64,000 nt of DNA, taken from NCBI GenBank assembly GCA_903926075.1, contig CAIYHQ010000111.1:79752-143751 (forward strand), written 5' to 3'. Below are positions 18,292 to 27,811 of this stretch, piece after piece. This stretch comes from an uncultured Methanomicrobiales archaeon. Lineage in GTDB: Archaea; Halobacteriota; Methanomicrobia; Methanomicrobiales; Methanospirillaceae. Below the pieces are notes generated by a model. It saw only the letters and a list, made by a program, of their open reading frames with translations. It did no database searches and was not told where the DNA came from. A program made the translations under genes and the position numbers. Each line of letters starts with the position of its first letter. Within the stretch, counting starts at the first letter, position 1.

Positions 18292-19239
18292 TTATGAGTA
18301 AGGGATTTCGAGGTAGTCAAGGTCATAGGGAGCCAGAATTTCACCCTCATATTCACTTTCCGCTTCCCTTACATGATCAGCAGTCTGGGTATACCTTGAA
18401 CTTATATGAACAAGAGCCAGTCTTTTAGCCTTTAAAAATCTTCCAACTTTCCCTGCCTCTGAAGCAGTTGAATGGAAAAATTCTTCTGCGCGGACTTTAT
18501 CTTTATCGATATATGTGGCATCATGGATCAAAAGGTCTGCCCCGGTTAGAGATTCCGGTGCTGAGTTGTACATGGGACGTGTGTCTCCGGTATATACTAT
18601 TTTCCTCCCAGTCCGCATCTCTCCCATAACCTGTTGCGGGAAAATTGTGATCTCCTCATCTTCATGCTTTACATTAACTGGTTCCCCTGCCTGAAGACAA
18701 CTGAATAACGGGCCTATAGGCACTCCGAGGGCTATTGCGGCCTCCCTGTCAAATTTACCTGGCCTCTTCTCTTCAATTAGAGTATAACCAATTCCAATAA
18801 TTCTGTGATGGGTTTTGAATGCAGTTACTGAATAACCTGAAAAATTCTCAGTCCTGCCATCACTCATCTCACGTCCTCTGATTAAAAACCTCAATTTCCC
18901 TGATAAAATTCGTATATATTCAACATACTCATGAATCCCCAGTGGTCCGTAAATTATAAGATCCTCAGTACGACCGTAAAATGACAAAGTCTGGAGAAGA
19001 CCGAGAATTCCCAAGAAATGATCTGCATGCCAGTGTGTGATGAATATTGCTTTCACCCGGAAGTTCGTATTGCCGCTCGCTCGCATCATCTGCTGCTGGC
19101 TTCCTTCCCCACAATCAAACAGAATGGTTTCAGAACCCCTGCGGATCATGACACAAGACGGATTCCGGTTAGGTGTGGGGAGAGAGCCTGCGGTCCCCAG
19201 AAAACAGACATTCAGCGTTTCTCCTGATATGTAAAGCAC
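18292..19239 (-). CDS. rnz: Ribonuclease Z (tRNA 3' processing)
   Basis: The 315-residue metallo-beta-lactamase-fold enzyme has FLGTAGSLPTPNRNPSC, FDCGEGSQQQMM, the metal motif H69-W-H71-A-D73-H74, then YTGDTRP and LIHDATY, as in tRNase Z. It cuts tRNA precursors after the discriminator, needed here since the tRNA genes lack CCA. The only plausible start is GTG 19239, inside a GGAGGTG sequence. This makes the gene overlap the preceding isomerase-like gene by 28 bases. The start is less certain than the gene. Confidence 0.94.
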   Translation of the reverse strand: MLYISGETLNVCFLGTAGSLPTPNRNPSCVMIRRGSETILFDCGEGSQQQMMRASGNTNFRVKAIFITHWHADHFLGILGLLQTLSFYGRTEDLIIYGPLGIHEYVEYIRILSGKLRFLIRGREMSDGRTENFSGYSVTAFKTHHRIIGIGYTLIEEKRPGKFDREAAIALGVPIGPLFSCLQAGEPVNVKHEDEEITIFPQQVMGEMRTGRKIVYTGDTRPMYNSAPESLTGADLLIHDATYIDKDKVRAEEFFHSTASEAGKVGRFLKAKRLALVHISSRYTQTADHVREAESEYEGEILAPYDLDYLEIPYS

Positions 19240-20000
19240 CTCCTGAAAGTTTTCAGGCTCATAACTGCTTCTTCAATCGAGCGCCCCTCGATTACAACCC
19301 TGCCTTTATAACTGGAAGACACTGCCTTTCCAATATTTCCCCAGTCTATCGTTCCATGGCCCAGTGGCAGGTGTTCATCATGTTTTCCATGATTGTCATG
19401 TATATGTATGTGCTGAACCGAACCGATGATCTTTTGAAAGTCCCTGATAAGACCTACTGTGTTTGCGTGTCCAAAATCCAGGGTTATCCCTATACCGGGG
19501 ATATCCCCGGTCATACCCTGAAGTTCTTCAGGGCGCTGGCAGAGAAATTCACGGATTCCTATCATATTTTCGAGGCATACAAGGACATTATTTTCTATGG
19601 CACAGGAACCTATCTCCTTTAATGCTGTTTTCTGATGCTCCCATACCTTGTCAGGCATCAATTTTCCAACAGGTGACATATACCCTGGATGAATTGTAAC
19701 CCGGTCTGTAAAATCACCTGCTTTCTCGACACACAAACAGATCTGTCTAACTGATTCTCTCCAGATAGGATAGTTGAGGGTTGAAAGGTTCAGATCTGCA
19801 TACGGAGCATGGACCGTAATACCCAGTCCTGTACTTGCGATAACTTCCCTTATCGCATTATATTGCTCAGGCTTGTCGAGTTTATAACGGCCGTCTGCTA
19901 CAATTTCCCACCCCTCATATCCTGCATCTTCTATACCATATACCCATTCAATATCTTCCCAGACTTTTGACGATGATGAGAAATAAGGTGAGAGACTCAT
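19212..20000 (-). CDS. Sugar phosphate isomerase/epimerase-like TIM-barrel protein
   Basis: A 262-residue AP-endonuclease-2 fold protein. Metal-ligand-type blocks are seen as ITVHAPYADLNLS, VTIHPGYMSP, VCLENM, GITLDFGHAN, HIHIHDNHG-HDEHLPLGHGTIDW and VVIEGR. The family includes sugar isomerases and endonuclease IV. Absence of the full endonuclease IV signature favours an isomerase/epimerase-like enzyme of unknown substrate. It overlaps the UPF0200 gene by 4 bases upstream and rnz by 28 bases downstream, so it is in a minus-strand operon. Confidence 0.85.
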   Translation of the reverse strand: MSLSPYFSSSSKVWEDIEWVYGIEDAGYEGWEIVADGRYKLDKPEQYNAIREVIASTGLGITVHAPYADLNLSTLNYPIWRESVRQICLCVEKAGDFTDRVTIHPGYMSPVGKLMPDKVWEHQKTALKEIGSCAIENNVLVCLENMIGIREFLCQRPEELQGMTGDIPGIGITLDFGHANTVGLIRDFQKIIGSVQHIHIHDNHGKHDEHLPLGHGTIDWGNIGKAVSSSYKGRVVIEGRSIEEAVMSLKTFRRCFTYQEKR

Positions 20001-20551
20001 GAAACTATCCCCTGTTTGCGAAGGAATTCTCTTGCTTTTTCTTCAAATGCATTAATACTTCCTGAGTTTTCTATTACAACGTCAGCTGTATTCATCGCAT
20101 CAGAAAGTCCAAATCCGGCTTCACGATCCTCTCTTGCAACAAGTTCTTCTTTTGTAAGGGAATCATCAGTTCTGCCACGCGCGAGCAGGCGGTCGAATCT
20201 TTCATGGAAAGGGGCCACAACTGCTATAAGGACGAAATCGTGAAAATATGAGCGGTACAGGTTTATCTCATCAATCCCCCTGATTCCATCCACGAGAACT
20301 ATGTGAGAGTTGAAAGATTCAATAATAGGGAGAGTAAGTTTTGCTATCACATCCATCCCCTGTTCTTCCCTGAAACGTTTTGCAATGCTCCCCAGGTTAT
20401 TATCAGTTGATAGAGTTCCAAGTCTGTCTGCCTCGTTTCGGACCACGTCACCCATCACAACCACTGGAATTCCTTCATTTCCTGCTATTCGTGAGAACAC
20501 CCCTTTCCCGCTTGCCGGTAGTCCTATCACACCTATCACCTTCAATTCCAT
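19997..20551 (-). CDS. UPF0200 P-loop kinase-like protein (AAA/NMP-kinase type)
   Basis: About 184 residues. The Walker A loop is GVIGLPASGKGVFSR near the N-terminus. The downstream blocks GDVVRNEADRLG, LVDGIRGIDEI and the basic RGRTDD segment resemble nucleotide and dephospho-CoA kinases. UPF0200 is an archaeal family near dephospho-CoA kinase, and its true substrate is not settled. ATG 20551 is chosen over GTG 20566 because AAGG sits at a proper distance from it. Even so, the start lies 77 bases inside the preceding radical-SAM gene. Confidence 0.85.
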   Translation of the reverse strand: MELKVIGVIGLPASGKGVFSRIAGNEGIPVVVMGDVVRNEADRLGTLSTDNNLGSIAKRFREEQGMDVIAKLTLPIIESFNSHIVLVDGIRGIDEINLYRSYFHDFVLIAVVAPFHERFDRLLARGRTDDSLTKEELVAREDREAGFGLSDAMNTADVVIENSGSINAFEEKAREFLRKQGIVS

Positions 20552-21227
20552 ATTCACCTTCTTCACGCGATCGAATTCTTACAGGAATATTTAATTTTTT
20601 TGCTACATTTCGTAATTCGTCATTACTTAATGGAATTTCTCCAGGTAATACACCCTGCTGAATTACTACAGGTATGCCAGTAACTTGTGCAACTATTTCC
20701 TCAATCTCACACTCAAATCCACGAATTGAAGTAATAACCGCCTCTAGTTCAGGGAGATGGCCCTCATTGTAAGCATCTCTTAAAAGATTGAGCGAGATTT
20801 TGACGTCATTACAATAGGATCCTTTCATGAGATTGTTGTATCGGTCCCAGGTAGTCTTGAGGTCCAGCGAAACATGGTCAATACACCTTTCTTCAATAAG
20901 CGCGCGAAGAGTTTCGGGTTGTATTCCATTAGTGTGAACTCCGGTTTGTAGACCAATAGATTTTGCACGTTTTAAGAGGACCATAAGAGCTTCCGGCTGC
21001 ATTGTTGGTTCGCCACCCGAAAAAATAACTCCACTCACTACCAAAGAGGATGCTTCAATAAGACCATATACAAAATCAATGTCACGGAGGTCTTCCCCTG
21101 TCAGAAGTTCACGGTTATGGCAGTAATAACAACGTGCAGGGCACCCCCTGAAAAAAACAGTACAAACTGCCTTTCCCCGCCAGTCGACTGTACTTATCGA
21201 GACAAAACCCCCAAAATTTACCTTCAA
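20475..21227 (-). CDS. Radical-SAM activating enzyme, anaerobic RNR-activase type
   Basis: A 250-residue radical-SAM protein. The cluster motif is CPARCYYCHN (C-x3-C-x2-C), followed by GVIFSGGEPTMQPEAL and LDLKTTW. It matches archaeal proteins annotated as anaerobic ribonucleoside-triphosphate reductase activators, short glycyl-radical activases. Translation would start at TTG 21227, behind a GGAG site 7 bases away. The last 25 or so residues are basic and unlike the family. They arise where the reading frame runs through the start of the UPF0200 gene. Confidence 0.86.
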   Translation of the reverse strand: MKVNFGGFVSISTVDWRGKAVCTVFFRGCPARCYYCHNRELLTGEDLRDIDFVYGLIEASSLVVSGVIFSGGEPTMQPEALMVLLKRAKSIGLQTGVHTNGIQPETLRALIEERCIDHVSLDLKTTWDRYNNLMKGSYCNDVKISLNLLRDAYNEGHLPELEAVITSIRGFECEIEEIVAQVTGIPVVIQQGVLPGEIPLSNDELRNVAKKLNIPVRIRSREEGEYGIEGDRCDRTTGKRERGVLTNSRK

Positions 21228-21404
21228 GCCGGTACTCCTGCATTTAGTATCGGAAGAGTTGTGTAAAAGAACCTATGGAGGAGGTAAAACTAAAATAAAA
21301 TTGTATAAACGAAAAACAACTTTACTTGTTAAGAGAACAACAAAAATTTAGTCTTTTTTGTTGAAACGAGCCTTTATCATCCTTTTCTACCAACATGATA
21401 AGGT

Positions 21405-22679
21405 ATGGGTCTTATTGAAGAAGCATTATCCGGAGTCATCACGGAAGAGATGAAACAAGTAGCCTGTGACGAAGGGGTAACTGAAGAATTTGTGAGGCGT
21501 GGAGTCGCACACGGCCACATAGTTATTCCGGTTTCTCCTTACCGGAAAGTTAAGATCTGTGGTATCGGAGAGGGATTAAGAACGAAAGTAAACGCATCAA
21601 TTGGGACCTCCTCTGATATTGTTGATATTGATATGGAAATTGAGAAAGCCAGGCAGGCTGAACTTGCCGGCGCTGATACCCTGATGGAACTGAGTACTGG
21701 TGGTGACTTTGCCTTTATCAGGAAAAGAATTGTTGAGAGTACAAGACTTTCAGTTGGAAGTGTCCCTTTATATCAGGCTTTTATTGAAGCTGCTAGAAAG
21801 GATGGCGCAGTTGTTAACATGAACGAAGACGACCTCTTTCGGATAACCGAAGAGCAGGCCAGACTCGGTACAAATTTCATGGCTATACATACCGGTATAA
21901 ACTTTGAAACTTTAAAACGATTGAAAAACCAAGGCCGGCATGGAGGACTTGTCTCACGAGGGGGGGCGTTTCTTTCGGCATGGATGCTCCATAATGAAAA
22001 AGAGAATCCATTATACAGTGAATTTGATTACCTGCTTGAAATTCTGAAAAAACACGAAGTGACCCTTTCGATGGGTAACGGGATGAGGGCAGGTGCGATA
22101 CATGATTCAACAGACCGTGCACAGATCCAGGAGCTCATAATCAACTCTGAACTTGCAGATAAAGCACACGCAGAAGGTGTCCAGACTATTGTTGAGGGGC
22201 CAGGCCATGTCCCGATTGATGAGATAGAGACGAATGTTATACTCCAAAAAAGATTGACAAACCACAAACCATTTTATATGCTTGGTCCAATTGTCACGGA
22301 CATTGCCCCTGGATACGATGACCGGGTATCAGCGATTGGTGCTTCATTGGCTTCTGCATATGGGGCGGATTTTATCTGTTATGTGACACCTGCTGAACAT
22401 CTTGCTCTCCCTACACCCGAAGAAGTCTACGAAGGTGTGATAAGTTCCCGGATTGCAGCACATGTCGGAGATATGATAAAGCTCAAGAAGCGTGACAAAG
22501 ACCTGGAAATGGCTCATGCCAGGCGTGAATTAAACTGGGAACGTCAGTACAGTGCAGCAATCAACCCGGAAAGAGCGAAAAAAATACGTTCAGAGCGGAT
22601 GCCGGCAGATAGCGATGCCTGCACAATGTGCGGTGACTTCTGTGCAATAAAGATAGTAAACAAGTATTTCAGCTTCTAA
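21405..22679 (+). CDS. thiC: Phosphomethylpyrimidine synthase ThiC
   Basis: The 424-residue enzyme makes hydroxymethylpyrimidine phosphate from aminoimidazole ribotide for thiamine. Family blocks are visible: [39 protein letters not shown] and [16 protein letters not shown]. The C-terminal non-canonical radical-SAM motif is CTMCGDFC near residue 407, in the short methanogen form with one residue fewer before the third Cys. No TPP riboswitch is evident in the 177 bases upstream. Confidence 0.97.
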   Translation: MGLIEEALSGVITEEMKQVACDEGVTEEFVRRGVAHGHIVIPVSPYRKVKICGIGEGLRTKVNASIGTSSDIVDIDMEIEKARQAELAGADTLMELSTGGDFAFIRKRIVESTRLSVGSVPLYQAFIEAARKDGAVVNMNEDDLFRITEEQARLGTNFMAIHTGINFETLKRLKNQGRHGGLVSRGGAFLSAWMLHNEKENPLYSEFDYLLEILKKHEVTLSMGNGMRAGAIHDSTDRAQIQELIINSELADKAHAEGVQTIVEGPGHVPIDEIETNVILQKRLTNHKPFYMLGPIVTDIAPGYDDRVSAIGASLASAYGADFICYVTPAEHLALPTPEEVYEGVISSRIAAHVGDMIKLKKRDKDLEMAHARRELNWERQYSAAINPERAKKIRSERMPADSDACTMCGDFCAIKIVNKYFSF

Positions 22680-22697
22680 TGAATTTTTTTGATTTAA

Positions 22698-23294
22698 ATG
22701 AATGAATGCGGTCCCCCTTGCCTCCATTCTTCTGTCAATGGGACAAAGGAAATGATAAGGAACAGGATGAAAGGAACACGTGAGAAGCTTGACCCTGAGC
22801 AAAGACTCGCATTATCTAATACTATCTGTTCCGAAATTCTTCGGATCATCCCACTTAAGGCTATTACTATGGTATATGCAGCGAAGGGGAATGAAGTTGA
22901 GACGGGAGATCTGATTAAAACACTCATTAAAAGGGGATCTAAGGTAGTTGTGCCTATTATCGAGAAGGAAACCTGTTCACTCAGACTTTCTTATCTTATT
23001 GACCCTTGTGACCTTGTAATAAGTACTTTCTCTGTTCCTGAACCGATAGGAAAAGAAATTACTGCCAATCCTGAAGATCTCAATTTTGTTATTATTCCTG
23101 TACTTGCATTTGACAGAGAGGGAAACCGTCTTGGATATGGTGCAGGTTATTATGATCGGTTTCTGGGCTCCTGCAAAGAAACCGTGAAAATTGGTGCAGC
23201 TTATTCATTTCAGGGAGTTAATCTTCTCCCCTCTGATAATTTTGATATCAAAATTGATATGGTTGTAACTGAAGAAGGCTGTACAATCTTCTGA
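22698..23294 (+). CDS. 5-formyltetrahydrofolate cyclo-ligase family protein
   Basis: 198 residues as drawn. The family signature GYGAGYYDRFL lies in the C-terminal third, preceded by VIIPVLAFDREGNRLG. An N-terminal helix (about 19-45) is rich in Lys/Arg, as in the family. These enzymes convert 5-formyl-THF, or in methanogens an analogous formyl-pterin, to the methenyl form using ATP. ATG 22752 would remove 18 poorly conserved residues and may be the true start, and no clear ribosome-binding site decides. It lies 18 bases behind thiC. Confidence 0.88.
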   Translation: MNECGPPCLHSSVNGTKEMIRNRMKGTREKLDPEQRLALSNTICSEILRIIPLKAITMVYAAKGNEVETGDLIKTLIKRGSKVVVPIIEKETCSLRLSYLIDPCDLVISTFSVPEPIGKEITANPEDLNFVIIPVLAFDREGNRLGYGAGYYDRFLGSCKETVKIGAAYSFQGVNLLPSDNFDIKIDMVVTEEGCTIF

Positions 23295-23322
23295 AAGATA
23301 TATAATTGAATAAATTTTTTTC

Positions 23323-23345
23323 AATCGACAAAAATGTCGATTTTT
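23323..23345. terminator. 8-bp perfect hairpin followed by T run between fthf-ligase and cdc48
   Basis: AATCGACA (23323-23330), loop AAAA, TGTCGATT (23335-23342), then further T residues. The stem is perfect. Position after the cyclo-ligase stop and before the cdc48 promoter suggests a transcription terminator. Because it is also symmetric and 20 bases ahead of a TATA box, an operator is an alternative. Confidence 0.45.
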
Positions 23346-23363
23346 ATTAAACCTTATAGTATA

Positions 23364-23373
23364 TTATAAATAA
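23364..23373 (+). promoter_or_regulatory. TATA box of the cdc48-hsp20 unit
   Basis: TTATAAATAA lies about 37-46 bases ahead of ATG 23410. With the usual spacing this places the transcript start near 23395, leaving a short leader that contains the GGAG ribosome-binding site at 23401-23404. Other TATA-like strings nearby (23355-23365) make the exact box uncertain. Confidence 0.5.
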
Positions 23374-23409
23374 TATAAACACTAACCTTGAGTGAATATA
23401 GGAGTTATT

Positions 23410-25806
23410 ATGTCACAAATTGATTCACTTGAAGTTACTGTAAAAGAGGCTGCTCGAGACGACGCCGGCAGAGGTCTTGCCCGTATCAGTACAGAAGTGA
23501 TGAGAAGGCTGGGGCTGGTCAATGGCGAGGTTATCGAGATAGAAGGAAAGAGGAAGGCTGTTGCGATTGCCTGGCAGGGATTTCCCCAGGATAGCGGCTA
23601 TTCCATCATCCGGATTGATGGGACAATCCGGAGTAATGCTGGCACTGGAATAGATGAACCTGTCCGTATTAGCAAAATTGAAGTTGATTATGCAAAAAAG
23701 GTAGTCCTGCAGGCTTTGGAGTCTGATAAGCTCTCAGGGATGGAAGAATATATTAAACGATTATTAAAAGGGCGACCTGTCAGGGAGGGTGAAAACTTTA
23801 GAATAGGTGTTTTTGGATATGCATTCAACTACACAATTTTAAAAGTCACTCCAAAAAGTGCGGGTATAATCACCGATGATACAATTATAGAATTAAAAGA
23901 ACCTGGGCGGCCTACCGAAGAAGGGGAACGTAAAAAAGAGACTTCGGATGTCCATTATGAAGACATCGGAGGACTCGGGAGAGAACTTGAACTGGTCCGT
24001 GAGATGATCGAATTACCTCTCCGTCACCCGGAAATCTTTCAAAAACTTGGAATTGAACCACCAAAAGGAGTATTACTCTATGGTCCCCCCGGGACAGGAA
24101 AAACTCTAATCGCAAAAGCGGTTGCAAACGAAGTTCAGGCCCATTTTATAACGATATCTGGCCCTGAAATTATGAGCAAGTACTATGGAGAGAGCGAGGG
24201 AAAGCTCAGGGAACTATTTGAGGAAGCCCAGGAGAATGCTCCGACGGTAATATTTATTGACGAGATTGACTCTATCGCCCCAAAAAGGGAAGAGACAAAA
24301 GGTGAAGTTGAAAGACGTGTTGTCGCCCAGCTCCTGTCCCTTATGGACGGTTTAAAAGCCAGAGGACAGGTGATAGTAATCGCCGCAACAAACATCCCTG
24401 ATTCAATCGACCCGGCACTCAGGCGGGGAGGAAGGTTTGACCGTGAGATAGAAGTGGGAATCCCTGATAAAAAAGGCCGCCACGAGATATTTCAGGTTCA
24501 CACAAGAAATGTTCCGCTTGCGGAAGGTGTAGACATAGGAACATTTGCAGATAATACCCATGGGTTTGTCGGTGCTGACATAGCTCTCCTTGTAAAAGAG
24601 GCTGCAATGCGTGCACTACGGAGGTTAATTCCTCAGATAAAACTTGAAGAAGAGGAAATTCCTGCCGAAGTTCTGAACGCATTAAAAGTAACAACCAAGG
24701 ACCTTGAAGAAGCGAGAAAGAATGTTGAACCGTCTGCGATGCGCGAAGTACTCGTGGAAGTTCCTGACATAAAATGGAATGATGTAGGAGGGCTCGATGC
24801 AGTAAAAAAGGAACTACAGGAAGCGGTTGAATGGCCTTTAAAGTACCCGTATGTTTATGAGCAGATCGGGACGAAACCTCCAAAGGGGATTCTCCTCTTT
24901 GGACCACCAGGTACCGGAAAGACACTTCTTGCCAAAGCTGTTGCAAATGAGAGCGAATGTAACTTCATATCTGTAAAAGGTCCTGAACTTCTATCCAAGT
25001 GGGTTGGAGAATCCGAGAAAGGAGTGAGGGAAATATTCAGAAAAGCCCGCCAGGCATCACCTTCAATCATTTTCTTTGACGAGGTCGATGCGCTTGTCCC
25101 GAAACGTGGTTCGTATATGGGCTCATCTCATGTTACAGAGAGTGTAGTCTCACAGATTCTTACAGAACTGGACGGTCTGGAAGAGCTAAAGAACGTCACT
25201 GTAATCGCTGCAACAAATCGTCCCGACATGCTTGACCCTGCGCTCACAAGGCCGGGACGAATAGAGCGCCATATTTATGTCCCACCACCAGACGAAGAGG
25301 GCAGAAAGAAGATCTTCGAGGTTTATCTAAAAAACGCTGAGGCAATTCTTGCAAGCGATATCAGTATTCCTGACCTCGTTAAAGAGACAAGTTCCGGGTA
25401 TGTCGGCGCCGATATTGAGGCTCTGGTCCGCGAAGCTAAAATTTTTGCAATCCGTGATTTCATCGGATTCATGGCAAAGAAGAGTGACCAGGAGAGAATT
25501 GATGCGGTTAAAAACATAAGGATAACAAAGAAGCACTTTCAATCAGCCATTAAAAAGGTAAAAGGCTCGCTCGATAGAGATACCCTTGAAGCGTCCGAAC
25601 AACAGGCCTGGGAAATGCTCTGGAATGACGAAGAGCGGAAAACACTTGAGAATGCTGCATCGGTTATAAAAAGGGCAGAATTATGGAACAAAGAGGAGAA
25701 GAAAGCTGAAGAGCTCAGAACACTTACCTTTATCAGGCAGGAGAAAGATTTCTCTGAGATAAAGCGGTTGACAAAGGAGCTTGAAGCTACCATAAGTCAA
25801 CAGTAA
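23410..25806 (+). CDS. cdc48: CDC48/VAT-type AAA ATPase with extended C-terminus
   Basis: 798 residues. A double-psi barrel/CDC48 N domain (about 1-185) binds adaptors. Two AAA modules follow, with Walker A GPPGTGKT at about 231 and 504 (Lys positions) and Walker B IFIDEID and IFFDEVD. It unfolds proteins, feeding the proteasome. After the second module there is an extra charged helical tail of about 70 residues (about 725-798), probably a coiled coil. ATG 23410 is used rather than the in-frame GTG 23392 because GGAG is 5 bases before it. The Hsp20 gene follows 12 bases on. Confidence 0.95.
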   Translation: MSQIDSLEVTVKEAARDDAGRGLARISTEVMRRLGLVNGEVIEIEGKRKAVAIAWQGFPQDSGYSIIRIDGTIRSNAGTGIDEPVRISKIEVDYAKKVVLQALESDKLSGMEEYIKRLLKGRPVREGENFRIGVFGYAFNYTILKVTPKSAGIITDDTIIELKEPGRPTEEGERKKETSDVHYEDIGGLGRELELVREMIELPLRHPEIFQKLGIEPPKGVLLYGPPGTGKTLIAKAVANEVQAHFITISGPEIMSKYYGESEGKLRELFEEAQENAPTVIFIDEIDSIAPKREETKGEVERRVVAQLLSLMDGLKARGQVIVIAATNIPDSIDPALRRGGRFDREIEVGIPDKKGRHEIFQVHTRNVPLAEGVDIGTFADNTHGFVGADIALLVKEAAMRALRRLIPQIKLEEEEIPAEVLNALKVTTKDLEEARKNVEPSAMREVLVEVPDIKWNDVGGLDAVKKELQEAVEWPLKYPYVYEQIGTKPPKGILLFGPPGTGKTLLAKAVANESECNFISVKGPELLSKWVGESEKGVREIFRKARQASPSIIFFDEVDALVPKRGSYMGSSHVTESVVSQILTELDGLEELKNVTVIAATNRPDMLDPALTRPGRIERHIYVPPPDEEGRKKIFEVYLKNAEAILASDISIPDLVKETSSGYVGADIEALVREAKIFAIRDFIGFMAKKSDQERIDAVKNIRITKKHFQSAIKKVKGSLDRDTLEASEQQAWEMLWNDEERKTLENAASVIKRAELWNKEEKKAEELRTLTFIRQEKDFSEIKRLTKELEATISQQ

Positions 25807-25818
25807 GAGGCTTAACCA

Positions 25819-26268
25819 ATGCAGGATGACCCGCGTGATCACTTCAAAAATCTTGAAGAGATGATCAAAAACCTGATCGAGCGTTCACTCGACCAGACAG
25901 GAAGCAAACCTGTGGCCTATGGGTTTAAAATCATCATAACCGGGGCCGGAACTCCGGGAATACCTCCGGAAGTCCTGACTCCTTCCCGCAATGCATCAGA
26001 GCCGGTTGCTGAAGTAAATCGAATAGGTAATGAAGTCAAGGTCACGGTTGAGCTTCCAGGCACTACATCAGAACAGATAAATTTAAGTTTTGAGGGAAAT
26101 ACCCTCATCATAAAGGCAGAATCTGAAAAAAGGAATTATAAGAGTTCTGCTGAACTTCCACCCGTGGACCAGACAAATATTTCCGGATCTTTCCGCAACG
26201 GTGTACTGGAAGTTACTTTCAACTCTATGCCGGATGAGTCTGGTTCAGATGAATTAAATCCTGAGTAG
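25819..26268 (+). CDS. Hsp20/alpha-crystallin family small heat-shock protein
   Basis: A 149-residue protein. The alpha-crystallin domain (about 55-140) shows VKVTVELPG, then INLSFEGNTLIIKAES, then FRNGVLEVTF. The N-terminal region includes a helical acidic part and a Gly/Pro linker. The usual C-terminal IxI/V motif for oligomer assembly is missing, and the tail is short and acidic. It is in the same unit as cdc48, so holdase and unfoldase are probably co-expressed. Confidence 0.9.
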   Translation: MQDDPRDHFKNLEEMIKNLIERSLDQTGSKPVAYGFKIIITGAGTPGIPPEVLTPSRNASEPVAEVNRIGNEVKVTVELPGTTSEQINLSFEGNTLIIKAESEKRNYKSSAELPPVDQTNISGSFRNGVLEVTFNSMPDESGSDELNPE

Positions 26269-26386
26269 AACAAAAGACTCAGTAAACTTATTTTTTCACT
26301 TTTGATTACATGTATTTCCTATTGATTGATACCGATAATTCTGTCATTAATTTTTAGTGCATTCAAATCAATAGTACTATGATTTT

Positions 26387-27484
26387 ATGCCAAAGACGAC
26401 AGTCAGTGTAATTAAAGCCGATGTAGGGAGCTTCCCTGGTCACTCCCGGACTCATCCGAAACTCCTTGAACGAGCTTCAAAAATGCTGAAAAAGGAAGAA
26501 GGCGGACTGCTTATCGACTCATTTGTTACCCATTGTGGTGATGATGTCGAGCTAATTATGACGCATAACAGGGGCATCGACAATGCCGAGATCCATGAAC
26601 TTGCGTTCAATGTTTTTATGGAACTCACGCAGATTGCAAAAGAGATGAAACTATACGGTGCCGGACAGGATATGTTATCTGATGCATTCTCTGGAAATGT
26701 AAAGGGGATGGGTCCCGGCGTTGCTGAGATGGAGTTTGAAGAGCGTGGGTCTGACCCTGTGCTTATCTTTATGGCAGATAAAACCGAGCCTGGTGCCTGG
26801 AATTTTTATCTGTACAAGATATTTGCAGACCCGTTCAACACGTCTGGGCTTGTTATTGACCCTACAATGCATACAGGTTTTGTTTTTGAAGTACATGATC
26901 TCATAGACAAACGCATGATCCGTTTTAGTACGCCTGAAGATAGTTACAGTCTCCTCGCATACATTGGAGCACCTTCAAGATACGTCGTTAAAGGAGTATG
27001 GAGAAAAGATGGAATCATTGCAGCAGCAACCAGTACACAGCGCCTCAACATGCTGGCTGGACGTTATGTGGGGAAAGATGACCCGGTGATGATTGTAAGA
27101 GCACAAAGCGGCCTTCCTTCCGTAGGCTGTGTACTTGAACCATTCAGTATTCCAACAATCGTGGCAGGATGGATGAGAGGATCACACCATGGCCCTTTTA
27201 TGCCTGTTGGACTCTGTGATGCTAATTGTACCCGATTTGACGGGCCGCCCCGGGTTATATGTCTGGGTTACCAGGTTTCAAATGGAAAGCTTATAGGGCC
27301 CGCTGATATGTTTGATGATGTAGCATTTGACAGAGTACGTTCCAAATGTAATGAACTCGCAGATATGCTCAGGGACATGGGTCCTTTTGAACCCCACCGG
27401 TTATCACTTGACGAGATGGAATATACAACACTTCCTGATGTTGAAAAACAGTTAAAGGATCGTTGGGTTCCTCTCGTTGAATAA
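26387..27484 (+). CDS. fbp: Bifunctional fructose-1,6-bisphosphate aldolase/phosphatase (archaeal type V)
   Basis: The 365-residue enzyme has the family start TVSVIKADVGSFPGHSRTHP. It continues with SFVTHCGDDVELIMTH, YGAGQDMLSDAFSGNVKGMGPG, MADKTEPGAWNFYLYKIFADPFN, and the aldolase Lys/Tyr region FDGPPRVICLGYQVSNGK. This is the ancestral gluconeogenic enzyme that condenses triose phosphates and dephosphorylates the product in one protein. Length and motifs are complete. A separate class I aldolase is encoded 0.7 kb downstream on the other strand. Confidence 0.97.
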   Translation: MPKTTVSVIKADVGSFPGHSRTHPKLLERASKMLKKEEGGLLIDSFVTHCGDDVELIMTHNRGIDNAEIHELAFNVFMELTQIAKEMKLYGAGQDMLSDAFSGNVKGMGPGVAEMEFEERGSDPVLIFMADKTEPGAWNFYLYKIFADPFNTSGLVIDPTMHTGFVFEVHDLIDKRMIRFSTPEDSYSLLAYIGAPSRYVVKGVWRKDGIIAAATSTQRLNMLAGRYVGKDDPVMIVRAQSGLPSVGCVLEPFSIPTIVAGWMRGSHHGPFMPVGLCDANCTRFDGPPRVICLGYQVSNGKLIGPADMFDDVAFDRVRSKCNELADMLRDMGPFEPHRLSLDEMEYTTLPDVEKQLKDRWVPLVE

Positions 27485-27562
27485 ACCGCTGATAAATGCT
27501 GAATCCCAAAATTTTTATGTAGCAAAGAAACCTTTAATCATTTTTAACTCCAATATAAAGCG

Positions 27563-27799
27563 ATGGTGGCTAGTATAGTACTCCCGATAAAGAAAGTCTA
27601 TGCCCTTCTCGACTCGAAAATTATTGTTGAAATTAAAGACGAACGTAGGAAACTTCAGGGAAGGCTCGTTGCTGTAGACGAGTATTTGAATGTCCACCTT
27701 GAAGAAACAACTGAATTTATAAATGATTCGCGCGGACGGACTCTTGGTACTGTTGTTATTCGCGGTAATAATATTCTTACAATTGCTCCAACATTATAA
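27563..27799 (+). CDS. LSm (Sm-like) RNA-binding protein
   Basis: A 78-residue Sm-fold protein. The Sm1 motif is VEIKDERRKLQGRLVAVDEYLNVHL. Sm2 is GTVVIRGNNILTIAP, with the typical IRG. The linker between them is short. Archaeal LSm proteins form heptamers that bind U-rich RNA. A winged-helix gene follows 12 bases later. The N-terminal VLPIKKVYALLDSK matches methanogen LSm proteins. Confidence 0.93.
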   Translation: MVASIVLPIKKVYALLDSKIIVEIKDERRKLQGRLVAVDEYLNVHLEETTEFINDSRGRTLGTVVIRGNNILTIAPTL

Positions 27800-27811
27800 A
27801 AAGAGCGGATT

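Noticed and set aside
19018..19622. Plus-strand ORFs opposite rnz and the isomerase-like gene
   Set aside because: They are antisense to well-supported genes with catalytic motifs and show no family features of their own.
21228..21404. Possible TPP riboswitch upstream of thiC
   Set aside because: The THI-box core strings (CTGAGA and an ACC-TTTGAACCTGATCTGG-like segment) are not present in the 177 bases, and no matching stem arrangement is visible.
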